Source: Bursaphelenchus xylophilus (Eukaryota > Nematoda > Chromadorea > Rhabditida > Aphelenchoididae). From it: 64,000 nt of DNA. A program made the position numbers and the translations under genes. Location: positions 7,068,001 to 7,132,000 of the forward strand of contig CAJFCV020000006.1 of NCBI GenBank assembly GCA_904066235.2, written 5' to 3'. Shown piece after piece: positions 1 to 10,522 of this stretch (position 1 is its first letter; every line of letters starts with the position of its first letter). Below the pieces are notes generated by a model. It was not told where the DNA came from. It did no database searches and worked only from the letters and a program-made list of their open reading frames with translations.

Positions 1-905
1 GCTCGCTCCGGGGGCTCGTAGTTTGAAACGCCTGAAAGACGAACCATTTCAACGTGATAGACAACTTACCTCGGAACTGCGGCCTGACCACTTCGCCTAA
101 GATCCCGTTCCCGGACGAGGATGAGTAATCGTTGGAAAAACTCGATAATCTTGATGAAGACGACGAAGTGGAAGATCCCGCTCCGTTCGCGTTATTCAAA
201 ATATTTCCTCCAAGATTCATCAACTGAGTGGCCAGACTATAGACTGAAGAACAATATAATCCAAACTACTCATCCACTCACCTTCCTGGAACTTCTTCAT
301 GTTTGCTGCCATATCAGCAGTTTCTACTACGGGCGGAGGCGCTCCGAGGACCGTATGCCATATCAGGCATACCGAAAGGGTAAACAGGCTAGGCTGCATA
401 ATTAAGAAACTGGGAAGAGACGATTTGAAGCCGCACTTCTGAACACCGTATACTTTGCAGAGATGTGCAATTTAATCAGGATAAGAAGAGGCCTTATCAG
501 ACTCTTCCCAATGGTCTCAAGGGACCGCCTGAATGTGAAATGGACCTTCCGAGGGTGATCGCAGGCGCCGTCGTCGCCTGAGGGAAAGAAGACGCTCCTC
601 GCCCAAAAAGCACGACAGATGGAAACGTAAGAAGAGGAAACTAAAGCGATTCCGATCGCGGCGTTGTGGGCGCCTGACCAGTCAAGTCAGGGAGGCGATG
701 CTTTTTCGGCTTCAACCCGCCACGACCTTATTGAAACTGGATTTGGTGCTCGAGAAGGAGGAGGAGGCCGCTGCCGAAAATATAAAGAGATTCAAGAACC
801 AGAAAAGCTAACTGATATTGCTCTTCTTCAACAAAAACAATGTTCATCAACATTGATATCCTTTATCTCGCCTTGACCTAATCTCATGGAGTTCACGAAT
901 GTATC
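1..905 (+). pseudogene. Decayed coding-like sequence, basic 3' part
   Basis: I do not recognise this gene. Two stretches look like protein on the plus strand but are broken by stops and frame changes. Around 130-230 there is an acidic run (EKLDNLDEDDEVEDPAPF). Around 545-810 there is a very basic run rich in Arg, Lys and Ser that changes frame near 565, then a Glu-rich helix-like segment ending at a stop near 810. No single frame or clear splice pattern joins them. It may be the 3' end of an RS/RK-rich nuclear protein that starts outside the window, or a relic. No name is offered. Confidence 0.3.
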
Positions 906-1216
906 CCACTTAATTCATGCACTGAATTAAAACCGAGGAGACTGTAACAAATCCTTTTGTCGATAGTTGCAATGCGTTTGTAGAAATTCGTGTACGTCCA
1001 GAAAAACCGTCATCTGTATGAATAAAGTTGAAAAACATGAACGTGTAACAATAAGCAGCTGGCTTCCAATTTTTTTACGTCATAATAAATTTTATTACCT
1101 TTCCCTCCATGAAAAGTTTATAAAATATTCCCGAAAAAAGGCATCATAATGATGAATTTTATGGAAACGCGGCAAAATAAAAATAAATAAAAATCCGGAA
1201 CGTTATTGTAAGAAGG
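906..1216. other. AT-rich intergenic region upstream of PCID2
   Basis: This stretch is AT-rich and I see no convincing coding frame, RNA gene or repeat in it. It should hold the PCID2 promoter and 5' untranslated region. The last bases before the PCID2 ATG (GTAAGAAGG) contain no clear trans-splice acceptor. Confidence 0.4.
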
Positions 1217-2857
1217 ATGTCAAGTGGCAGTTTTTACGAATATTACGATCAGATTCTTGACTTGATTGCATGTCGGGATTGGAATGAAAGCGAAAAAGTA
1301 GCTGAATTGTTTTCTTGCGACGGTCCGCACGTTTCAAACCACAATTTATACGTAGGCACATCATTCCAGAATACTGTCTATTAGAAAGTGCGCTATGTTT
1401 CATTTTTTTGTTTAGGTTTTGAATCTCGAAGACGAATACCCGGACAGAAAAGTGGAAGACGAGGTGTTCGATGATCTAGTAGCTCTCCACCTGCGAGTAT
1501 TATATTATTTGAGTAAAAATGAGTATCATGATGCATTTAATGCCCAAAAAGCGGTAGGTAGATGCAATTTCAATATATCGTAATTTTAGTTACTCCAATA
1601 CTTCCACAAGGAGATATTGTCAGAAGAAAAGGATGCCAATTGGTTCATTCCGATACTATTTGCACTGTGCAAGGATTTGAGAGTGATTGCCTCGATGGTA
1701 AGGTTTCCACATGTTTTCAATTCTGATTTTTAGGCCGATAAAGCGCGAGAAATTATCGATGAGGACGAGAAATCATTTTACGAGGAAGCTGCAAATCCAA
1801 TTATGGAATGCTACCGAGTTTGCGTGGCTGATGGGTATTTTTACTTATATTTTTTCATCCTTTATGTTTTAGACGAAATGCTTTTGAGATCTCAAAGAAG
1901 GTGGCAATTCTTAACCTGACAAACCAACTGTTCAGGATTTACTATAGAGTAAGTTTCGTGTATCATGTATCTTGTCTTTTAGATCAACAGATTGCCATTG
2001 TTGAAACCCCTTGTGCGAGCAATTGATGTCTCCAAGGACAGTGAACTCTATAGTTTGTTCTCGAAGGCGGATAAGGTCATCTACAACTATTATGTAGGGC
2101 GAAAGGCCATCTTCGACAATAATCTTGAACTGGGTGAGATTACTGTTATTAGGTGTAATCATTCCTTATTTTAGCTGAAGAATCGTTGTCATATGCCTTT
2201 AAAAACTGTCCACAAAACTGTTCCTCAAATAAGAAGTTAATCTTGCTGTATTTGATCCCAGTTAAGATGTTCCTCGGTGTGGTTCCGACTCAACAATTGT
2301 TGGAGACTTATGATCTGTCGTGTTTCAAACAACTAGTAGATGCAGTTAAGTAAGGAGTCCTTGAGTATTATCGATAATTTTTGATCAGCCACGAATACCT
2401 AGTCGTGACTTAAAAGTGTTATATCGATAGTTACATCTTTTTATAGGGATGGAAATCTGAAACTATTTGAGACTTCTCTGAAGTCGCAGGAAACTTTCTT
2501 CATCGATTCTGGAATCTTCCTCATGTTAGAGAAACTTAAGCTGACTACTTTCCTCAATTTAATCAGGACAATGTATGTGAATGTCGCCTTCTCTGAATTT
2601 TGTACCTTACTTACAGTTCCAACGTTCTAGACACGCATCAAGTCAGATTAGATGCAATTCGCGCAGCTTTAACCGGACTTGAATATGAAATGGACAACGA
2701 AGAAATCTCGTGCATTCTAGCCAATGTTATCATGCAGGTATTACTAAAGTCATAGTCTATGTGTTAATTTTAGAAGAAGATCAAGGGATATATCTCGTAT
2801 AATCATCAAACCGTCGTCCTCAGCAAGAAGGACGCGTTTCCCAATCCAAGAAAATAA
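1217..2857 (+). CDS. PCID2: PCI domain-containing protein 2 (PCID2/Thp1 family)
   Basis: PCID2/Thp1 is the PCI-domain subunit of the TREX-2 complex, which couples transcription to mRNA export at the nuclear pore. Ten exons join in frame across introns of about 36-110 bp, giving roughly 400 residues, the normal family length. The start MSSGSFYEYYDQIL begins at 1217. Family hallmarks seen are YVGRKAIFDNNLELAEESL, LLYLIPVKMFLG, the winged-helix part (LDAIRAALTGLEYEMD...EISCILANVIM) and the C-terminal IKGYISYNHQTVVLSKKDAFP. The NNLELAEES junction is made across an intron at about 2132-2174. The 3' end converges on SURF6, 64 bp away. No frame break was seen. Confidence 0.9.
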
Positions 2858-2875
2858 TAGACCACTGATTATTAA

Positions 2876-2893
2876 TTTATTGATAACAATAAA
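2876..2893. promoter_or_regulatory. Facing poly(A) signals of PCID2 and SURF6
   Basis: AATAAA on the plus strand (2888-2893, for PCID2) lies just past AATAAA on the minus strand (2876-2881, for SURF6). Cleavage normally falls 10-20 nt after the signal, so the two convergent transcripts probably overlap by a few tens of bases. This is inference from motif positions. Confidence 0.6.
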
Positions 2894-2921
2894 CACAACA
2901 ACAACAATGAAACAGAGGTTT

Positions 2922-4723
2922 TTAAACAAGTCTTCCCTTCTTCCTAGCTCTTTCCAACTTCTTCTGGACCTTGGTGTCCCTTCTCTTGGCAAGGTTGGTA
3001 TTCCTCTTATCCTGGCGCTTCTTTTTATCATCCTCGACCTTCTTCACCCTCTCATCCCACTTCTCCTTTCTCTTTTCTTTAATCTTATCCTTTCTTTTTT
3101 GAGCTTTTACTAATAACTGTGGGTTGTCCTTAACCTTTATACCTTCGGCTCTGTTAAGTACAGTGTCCCATTTTATATCCTTCTCGAATTTTTCGGCCCT
3201 TATTGGGTCCTTCTCCTTCAGTTTCTTCACATATTCCTTTCTTTTATCCAGCTTAGTCTGTAAAGCTTTGAAATCTCTTCCAGAAAGCTTGTTCTTCTTC
3301 TCATTCTTCGTCAAGGTCTTTTCATCTTTAAGAACAAAGTCTAATTTGTTGAAGCTGATCTCTGCGTTTATCTTTTTCGGTTTGTTTTCCTTCACAGCTT
3401 CCTCTTTATCCGTGGCCGAAGGAGCTTCAGGTTTGACCGCTGATTTGTCCGCCTTCTGGGTATTTTTCCTATTCAATCGACTTTGCTTTCTGAAAAAAAT
3501 ATATACGTCAACCTTAAGGAAACGTTGTTGTGCTTACCGTCTTTCCTTTAACTCTCCGCGTTCTTTGTCATTCAGCACTTTCTTTTCTTTCTTGGGGACA
3601 ATTTTCTCATTTCTAAACTTACATTATAACACTTAAATCCGCCTTAATCTTACTTTTTAACTCCATGATCACTCTTTTTCTCGGGCACAATATTCATTTT
3701 AGAGATAGACGTCGTGTTCCTTCTTTTAACGCCTTTCTTTTTCAAAATGGCTTCGATTTCCCTAAAAAAGCAAATAATTTGCACGATTATAAAAATTTCC
3801 CAATACAGTAATAAAGAACAATGTGCCGACGAAAAATCAGACTTTTCTGCATACCAGTCAATCAGGAAAATAATGAGCACAATGTCGCGGCGCCTATCAC
3901 GTTGCACGGCATTTTAGCTAACTAGAAACATGAAAATTGGCACGGATATAGAGTAAAAGCTCCGCAATAACATCCCAAAGTATTTCATTCTTAAAACTTT
4001 TCGCACCTAAAAGGTAATTTTACATGATCGAAATGACAAATTTTAAAATGCAGATGTATGCAGATTTTTTTCCTCTATCAAATAGCTAAATTGCGTGAGA
4101 CCCATGCACTAATGGCTGTGCTATTGACGAAAAAATGAGCTTCACAATGTTTTTTGGAATATCTCTGTCCTCATGGATAAAACAAGTTCCGAATCACGAC
4201 GAAAATTTCATTGAAATAGACCAAAATTTGCCAAATTTCATATTCAGTCAGTTCATATTTAGTGACGTACCCCATTTTCGGCGATGCGATTTTTGATGCG
4301 AACAAGTGCTTATTATTTTCCCGACAGACTGACAGCGTTTAAAAAACTTACGGATGAAGCTCTGTCACAGTCTCGTTAGCTTCATCAGCACGTTTCTTAT
4401 TCTGGTTGTAGACTTTCGGAGTAACAGATACATTACTAAGTAACCTGCAAACATCTGAAACCTTCTGAGGAACGGCTCCAACACCTCGTGCCAATTGCTG
4501 TTTCTGTTTTTTACTCATCTGTTTCTTTTGTTCTAAACAATGAATACTACGATGTAACATCAAACTTACTGAATGTCAGCTTCTCATTGACAACCGAATG
4601 TTTGTGGGACTTGACGATATCCAAAGCATTCTGATCAAACCCCCATCGTGATAATGGTATAAGATCAGCATTCTTAACTATCATATCATGCAGCGAACGG
4701 AGTTTTTCACTTAAACCTGCCAT
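2922..4723 (-). CDS. SURF6: Surfeit locus protein 6 / Rrp14-like nucleolar protein
   Basis: SURF6/Rrp14 is a nucleolar protein needed for ribosome biogenesis. Five exons run from ATG at 4723 (MAGLSEKLRSLHDMIVKNAD) to a stop at 2922. The N-terminal exons carry LDIVKSHKHSVVN and a KQKQQLARG segment. The last exon, 184 codons without a break, is the conserved Lys/Arg/Glu-rich SURF6 domain (KINAEISFNKLDF, KAQKRKDKIKEKRKEKW, RARKKGRLV at the C-terminus) and should be mostly helical or coiled. One intron (about 3772-4350) is some 580 bp, against about 40 bp for the others, and contains a stray TCATATTCAGTC repeat unit near 4240. ATG follows TTTAG directly, 95 bp after the mitoguardin stop, so the pair may be an operon. 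Confidence 0.85.
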
Positions 4724-4818
4724 CTAAACTAATGATAAAAAGTGTCATACCATTGAGAAATTCCAACGGAGTTTTTAACCGAAATAAAATGAAATTAATA
4801 TAGGAAAACATGAATTTA
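4724..4818 (-). promoter_or_regulatory. Candidate operon spacer with trans-splice acceptor
   Basis: Read on the minus strand, this 95 bp gap between the mitoguardin stop and the SURF6 start ends in a T-rich tract and ATTAGTTTAG placed directly before the SURF6 ATG. Gaps of about 100 bp with a 3' splice site just before the downstream ATG are typical of nematode operons. No experimental evidence is available here. Confidence 0.45.
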
Positions 4819-6326
4819 TTACCCCGGAATGGGTTCATTACTAATCCTAAGTTGAATGGTCTCTAACCGACTGATCATGACCTTTTTCACATCTTCTGTC
4901 AGCTCTTCCAGAGAGTTAAACCTAAGCTGTTGTGGGTTGAACAAATCAGTTAACAACATGAATATGCTTTCCTTGAAATCTGTGCATAAATCTTCAAATT
5001 CTTTGCTTGCTCCTCCAAGGAGTCCCATGATTAAAGGTGGAGAAACGATCTGAGAGATGTCATAGAACCGAGAAACGAATCCGTCTTGATTCTGAAGCCG
5101 AGATCTTTTCATCTTAATCAAGGACCAAATCAGATTATTTAAAGTCGATTCTCGCATCGACTGACTCAGAAAGGAGTTCTTCACCAAAGCAGCTGTTCCA
5201 GATGGAGGTTTTTTGAGGTCATCAAAGGAATCCAAGAGAATAAAGTCGAAAAGAACGTCCCAAATGTTTAGACATTCAACCTGCAAAGAGATTAGCCCAA
5301 CAAAAGACCGTAAACTTACCCTTCTCTGCTTCAATTCAAAGCAAACTTGTTCGTAATTTTCATGATCTTGAAGATACTCGACCATTCTGTCAAAGGCAAC
5401 GTAAAATTCCTTGGGATCTTTTTTGAAGTGCCTCAGAATGTCGGCAATCAATGCGCGGCCCACTTTAATCAGCCACAACTTTGTATTTTGAATTTCGAAT
5501 ATACGATCGAATGCTTGCCTAAGACACCATAATTTGGCCGCAAAATCCACGTCGCTTTCACACCCGCACACTTCTGCCCTGGACTTTCTGTAGACCACTT
5601 CTCCTCGTTCGACAGCCTCGAGGCCCTCTTTGTAAAATTCGAGATTTTCAAAATCGACACTCAGTGACGGATTGTCTCTTGCCGTAGGCGACTAAAAATA
5701 TAACATAAAAGTATATGGATAACAACTTACAAAGTCATCAATGGCAGACAAAAAGGAGTCATCGGATAGGACAGACAACGTTCCGGGTTTCGCGGATGGC
5801 TCAGTGGAGTTCCATATTGTCCGAGCTAAAGAAGAAGTTAATGGAATACACGTGATCACTCACCAATTTCATCAGTGGCCGGAAGAATGAACTCATTCCG
5901 TTCGAATTTTTCCAGATCTGTCAGAACTCCCCTTACTCTGTTAACAACCGATGCCATAAAGTCATACTTGTCTCTCCCCAATTCACCATCAAATCTGTGT
6001 GCTTCCAGCTCCTTTAGCAAAACTTCCAACCGGTAGAGAGCATCCGATACGCTAGAGATTACTAAACGTTCCAACTAATTGATAAATTTTATAGCTTACT
6101 TACAAGTTTCACTTCTAATTATACTTGCCACGGATTCACGGCGACTCGAGCATGATTGATTTCGCCTGAAAAAATCAATTCAACCCAAATTAGCGCCAAA
6201 TCCTAAAAATTTATGACAAACATACCTAAAAAGCCATGCAATCAGAGCACAACCGCCTGCAGCTGATGCAACAACAATTATAAGTTTATTCGATGGCCTT
6301 TTGAGTATAAATTCAGCAAACGGCAT
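4819..6326 (-). CDS. MIGA: Mitoguardin (MIGA/FAM73 family)
   Basis: Mitoguardins are mitochondrial outer-membrane proteins that promote fusion and membrane contacts. ATG at 6326 gives MPFAEFILKRPSN followed by a hydrophobic span (KLIIVVASAAGGCALIAWLF) that fits the N-terminal membrane anchor. The long 3' exons carry the FAM73 signature: LWCLRQAFDRIFE, LNIWDVLFDFILLDSFDDL, PPSGTAALVKNSFLS, GFVSRFYDISQIVSPPLIMG and the C-terminal RLETIQLRISN. About six short introns keep the frame. It diverges from the MSP-domain gene, with only 97 bp between the two ATGs. SURF6 lies 95 bp downstream on the same strand. Confidence 0.85.
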
Positions 6327-6423
6327 GATTGAGATCAAATGTAACAAGGGAACGACATCTTATTTCTTTTTGATAGGAACGCAAAAAAAACATTTTACAA
6401 AAAGAGACACACTTGACTCATAA
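6327..6423. promoter_or_regulatory. Shared divergent promoter region
   Basis: Only 97 bp separate the mitoguardin ATG (minus) and the MSP-domain ATG (plus). Any promoter elements for both genes must overlap here or lie inside 5' exons. I see no clear TATA box. Confidence 0.45.
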
Positions 6424-7674
6424 ATGCGATGTGTCAAGTTTGTCCCTCAATTCAAAGAAAATCCTTATGCAAATTATCTACAGTATCCAAAATTCATTCA
6501 AAATCATTCAGTTACAGTAGTTGCGGGATTTGCGGTCATGAATGGGAATCAGCGTAAGTACAACACCTACTTAGAATATTCTTTTAGGGCCCCTTCCTCC
6601 TTTTTTAACCCAAGGATCAGATACGGAACCGGCAAAGGTTGAAGAATCTCTGAAGCCATTGAAACTAGTGTCCGTTGATCCAGTCTATTTAAAGTTTCAA
6701 TTGACGGACGTTCTTTCCAGCAAAGTTAATCTTCATATCGGGTATAATAAAATGTCAATAATAATACTTTATTTACAGTAACACCACTCAGAAAAGAGTC
6801 GCCTGGAGACTGAGAAGCAATGCTCCCACCAGATACGTTGTCAACCCTGCTTGTGGATTCTTGACTTCGGGAGAGTCGATCAGTATTGCGATTGAACTGG
6901 CTAATACAAATAAATTTAGCGATCGCCACAAATTCATCGTTCAAGCGATGGAAGCTAAAGACGATGAGAAAGACCGACGTCGGATTTGGGATTCCGAGAG
7001 AGCGCAGAGTCTGGACAATCTGCAATGCATTCGGGTATATGCGGTGGCTGCCAGTGGGTACAGTAAGATCTCGAACCCCACGGAAACTTCCGGAGTCAGC
7101 ACAACTGGCAGAACTCATACCAACACTGAATCCTCCACTTCCAACTCGGGTCAGTCCTGTTGGAGTTCTGGAACCACCACGTCCAATTCAAATGCACTCA
7201 ATTCGGGCCTTTCGAACACTGACACCAGTATTACTAGTAGTGCTGTTACTAGTACTGGCGGCCCTTCTAACCAGTCCGGTTCCAGTCTTCACAATCTGAG
7301 CACTTCCTCAGTCTCATCTAACATATCCACCTGCTCAGAGATGAATGTGACCGACAAGATTGCCGCCTTGACTTCCGACGCCAAAGGATATTTAGGTAGG
7401 ACAAGATCATGTTACAGTAACCCTTTTAGATACTAAATCCAAAGCGTCCAGGCGAATGGTTGAGGTGGTGAATGAAGTGAAGAAGGTAGAGGTGGAATTG
7501 GATCGTGTTGGAGTCCAATGCAAACAACTCAACGCCCAGGTTAACACCATCACGGCACAGATTGCGGTATTTTAAGGGTGTATAATATTGTAAGCGTACT
7601 AATAATTACAGGCCTTGGTGGAACGTTCTCTCGAGTTGGATCAACAAATCAAGGTCCTGACTTCTAAGAACTGA
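6424..7674 (+). CDS. MSP-domain protein with Ser/Thr-rich linker and C-terminal coiled coil
   Basis: The second and third exons form a major-sperm-protein/VAP-type immunoglobulin-like domain: LVSVDPVYLKFQL, then NTTQKRVAWRLRSNAP, RYVVNPACGFLTSGES and KFIVQAMEA, ending in RRIWDSE. The domain is followed by about 110 residues dominated by Ser, Thr, Asn and Gly, then a heptad-like helix (residues after KASRRMVEVVNEVKKVEVELD) reaching the stop at 7674. No C-terminal membrane span is seen, so it is not a typical VAP, and it is longer than the roughly 127-residue sperm MSPs. MSP domains form filaments in amoeboid sperm or bind FFAT-type motifs; which applies here is unknown. The start at 6424 is the first ATG of the open exon. 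Confidence 0.8.
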
Positions 7675-7777
7675 ACAATAGTCGTCTTATTCCTTACTTT
7701 TTAGGCTATAAACAATGAATCTCTTTAATTTTTATTGCAAAATAGGATTATAAAGTTGTTATTATGTATTATATTGA

Positions 7778-9503
7778 TTAGAAGATATCATAATGTTTTT
7801 TGGTCTTGTTGTTTTGATTGAGTTTTGGGATTCCCCCAACCACTCCACTCTCGATTCCGCATTCATCAACCCCACGAAGGATTCTGAAGAACCCGTTCTC
7901 TCCCCCTGTAATGCTAGCGATTACAGAGTGTCCAGAGAAATTCCGCGGAAAGTTTCCGTCAATTTTTTCGCCCTCAATTTATCCAAAAATTATTGCAGTA
8001 GAAAGATGAAAATAGGCGCTTTTCTTCCTAACAATAAACAATTTTTTCACTGTTGATCTATCATGAAAAAAAATCAAAGACTTTCCGGTGGTTTCAGCAT
8101 CACAATAAAGCGTTTAGGTGTGAAAGGAATCGAACAAAACTCCGCCGAATACATTACTTTCCGCCTTGGCGGAGAAAAAAAATTTTTAGGAAGAAAACCG
8201 CCCATCTTCTTTCGACTACAAAAAGAAATTTTTGGATGCCTTGGCTGGGCGCCAAGAAATCGACAAAAACTTCTCTGGACACCCTGTTCATAATGTCTTA
8301 CAATCTGTATTCCATGAGTTGGCCACAATCCAGTAAGGAACATTGTTTTCTTCACCCCATCCAATCAACTTGACAGCATGACCTCCTCCCAGATGTCCTC
8401 CTTGATGAACATAAACTCCTCCGGCGTAGGTCAAGAAGTCAGTGTATACTTCGAAAGAAACTTCAAGAGGTCCATGAGCCATCAATTCCTTCTGAATGGA
8501 TTCTACCTTCGAGTCGACAGCGTACGCTTTCTCTCCTAGATAAAACTTGTCATTATCACGGAAGACAGATGGACGTGTGATACGAAGGGAGCTCTCATAC
8601 CGTAATACTTGTCCTCAGCGTAAGATTTTCTGTTGTCATCGCAATGCTTAACACACTGTGGAGTTGGGTAAAGTTCCTTTTTGCATTGGGGACGTCCTGT
8701 ATGGTTACTGTGATGTTCACAAGGAGGGAAAGGATAGGTCCGACAGCCAATATGAGTGTCATAATCCGAGCCAGTGACCAATCCATCACTTACCCAGAAT
8801 TCCCAAGCTTGGAAGGGCTCCCCTCCGTTGCATCTAAAACAAAAGTATTCCTTTTAAGGCCTGGCCCAATAAATTAAATTTTTTTACAGCCATCCTACCC
8901 ATAACCACAGGCTTTGCAGCAGCTAAGAAGATCGGCGGCTGAGATAAGGGGTCTCTGTCGTCCCTTGGAAGCAACACAAATACGATCAGAGATGGCTTCC
9001 ACAGCTCCAAAGGCCCAGCAGCTTCCACAAGATGACTGATCACGGATGGCCCGAATCGACGGACAGTCTGGCCAATTGGTCCTCGAATCAAATTGAGCTG
9101 GAATCTGGACATCCATGAAACGGGATTCGGCCAGAGTTTTCTTGGCCCTCATCGAATTCTTGACATGATTCACACCCATCAATCCATATCTGACTTCTTC
9201 GCTGTAGGTTTCGAATTTTGGATGAAGTTTGGACTAAGAATATGCAAGTGAGGGCGCAAAATAATCAACCCGAAATAAATTAACCCTAGTTACCTTCCAC
9301 AGATTCTGACGTCTGTTCACATAATCAACGAGAGATTGTCCTTTCAAGAACTGGGCAGCCTCCGGGATCTTCGACTTAAGGTAATCCTCGATTCTGAAGG
9401 TCTCTTTGTCCAGAACAAAGTCCTCGAATTCATTACTTTCCGATGATTCCGAGGAACTGTAGCTCTGGACGAGACCAACGACCAAGAAAAGAATCAAAAA
9501 CAT
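7778..9503 (-). CDS. Cathepsin B-like cysteine protease (papain family C1A)
   Basis: This is a secreted or lysosomal cysteine peptidase, commonly digestive in nematodes (cpr family). ATG at 9503 begins a signal peptide ([16 protein letters not shown]), then a propeptide ([13 protein letters not shown]...[12 protein letters not shown]). Mature enzyme features are the active-site Cys in [11 protein letters not shown], the CNGGEP segment, the occluding-loop region with Cys/His residues ([17 protein letters not shown]), His in [12 protein letters not shown] and Asn in NSWNTDWG. The Trp codon of NSWNTDW is split by an intron of about 400 bp (donor near 8314, acceptor near 7906) that contains a complete inverted-repeat transposon. 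The last exon ([21 protein letters not shown]) ends at 7778. The frame is intact if that intron is spliced; without it the protein stops after [10 protein letters not shown]. Confidence 0.88.
7924..8286. mobile_element. Tc1/mariner-like MITE in cathepsin B intron
   Basis: The terminal inverted repeats read CAGAGTGTCCAGAGAA on the left and, reverse-complemented, CAGGGTGTCCAGAGAA on the right. The left end follows TA; the right flank is TT, so the duplication has decayed or is uncertain. Inner segments (CCGCCTTGGCGGAG, GAAAACCGCCCATCTTCTT) match the longer element at 16150-16934, so both belong to one family. No transposase is present. Confidence 0.75.
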
Positions 9504-9720
9504 GGGAAGACTAACTCCGACAGTGACCAGTCAACCTTTTTTAAGCACAGATCTTATCAAGATTGAACTGACTGACACTAGAAAATAAATATCATGTGAG
9601 AACTTGGCCTTTTTATCGAATTTCAAAATATTTCAAGAAAAAGAGTTTTCTGCTATTTACTTGCAGGCATCAAATAAGATGACGGTGATTTATGACATTA
9701 GATATAAATAGGGTTTGCAA

Positions 9721-10154
9721 TCATGGCATGTATATAATATGAGGGTCGATTTCTCTAATTTCTTCTTGGCTCTCATAGAATCGACGAAGGTGAGACAAGG
9801 GGAGGTTTGGCTGAAATAAAGATCAACTTGCACATGTTGACCCATTAATAACAAGGAAAATACTGGTCCTCACCTGGATCCGGGAATGTTTTTGTAAATT
9901 GAACATGCATTCGAGTCTTTTCTTTCTCTCCTCAGCAATCGAACTCAGATTTTTCTTCATGGCCATAAACATGGGACAAGTCAATGTCATCAAAATGGTT
10001 AACAATGCTGGAAGGATGAGACTCGAGAACAGAACATACCCACAATGCCAAGCAACTCGGCCTCGAACGCAGTCAATTTGAGAGAGTCCTCTTCCAATTC
10101 ATGCCTGCATCCTTCCACCAAAAAAGAGCTCAGCAACACTAAAATAAGAAGCAT
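9721..10154 (-). CDS. Small putative secreted or membrane protein, unknown
   Basis: Not recognised. ATG at 10154 gives a signal-peptide-like start (MLLILVLLSSFLVEGCRHE), then an acidic stretch, a second hydrophobic span (LLTILMTLTCPMFMAM), a basic helix (ERKKRLECMFNLQKHSR) and a tail ending DPHIIYMP at 9721. Three exons are joined by two introns with normal GT...CAG borders, giving about 115 residues. It lies 217 bp upstream of the cathepsin B gene on the same strand. The consistent splice sites support a real gene; the function is unknown. Confidence 0.5.
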
Positions 10155-10522
10155 CTCGACCGCTGAACCACGGGAATTCTGAACCGAATGTTAACTGTAA
10201 TTGTAAATGTCACATTCTACTCAAGGATTTTTATTTAATCTTTTGTAATCTACACTTGCATTCGTAGAGTGTGCGAAATTGAGAGAAGGAATCGTTTATA
10301 ATTGGACACCATAATGACCTATTTATGTATTTATTCCGAAAAAGAAATCAGCCCTGACCTATTTTATCGAACGGTTGGATTTTGTTTTTTATTTTTCTTT
10401 TTTCGGAATGGAAACAAGGAGAACATAAAAAGGAGGGATCCACGTTTAAGGTCTAGAACGTGGCATTTCATGGATGGAATCTTCCAAGTTTATTTGCTTT
10501 TCTTATATTAGATTATACTAAT
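10155..10522. promoter_or_regulatory. Divergent intergenic region
   Basis: This 368 bp stretch lies between the small minus-strand gene and SLC35B3 on plus. It is AT-rich with no convincing open frame. It should contain both promoters. Confidence 0.4.

Noticed and set aside
3124..3636. 170-codon plus-strand ORF
   Set aside because: It is the mirror of the Lys/Glu-rich SURF6 exon; Ser/Phe/Leu-rich composition is the typical antisense shadow.
8288..8485. Cathepsin B gene truncated by transposon insertion
   Set aside because: The missing C-terminal exon lies beyond the element at 7778-7906 and joins in frame through good splice sites, so the gene looks intact.
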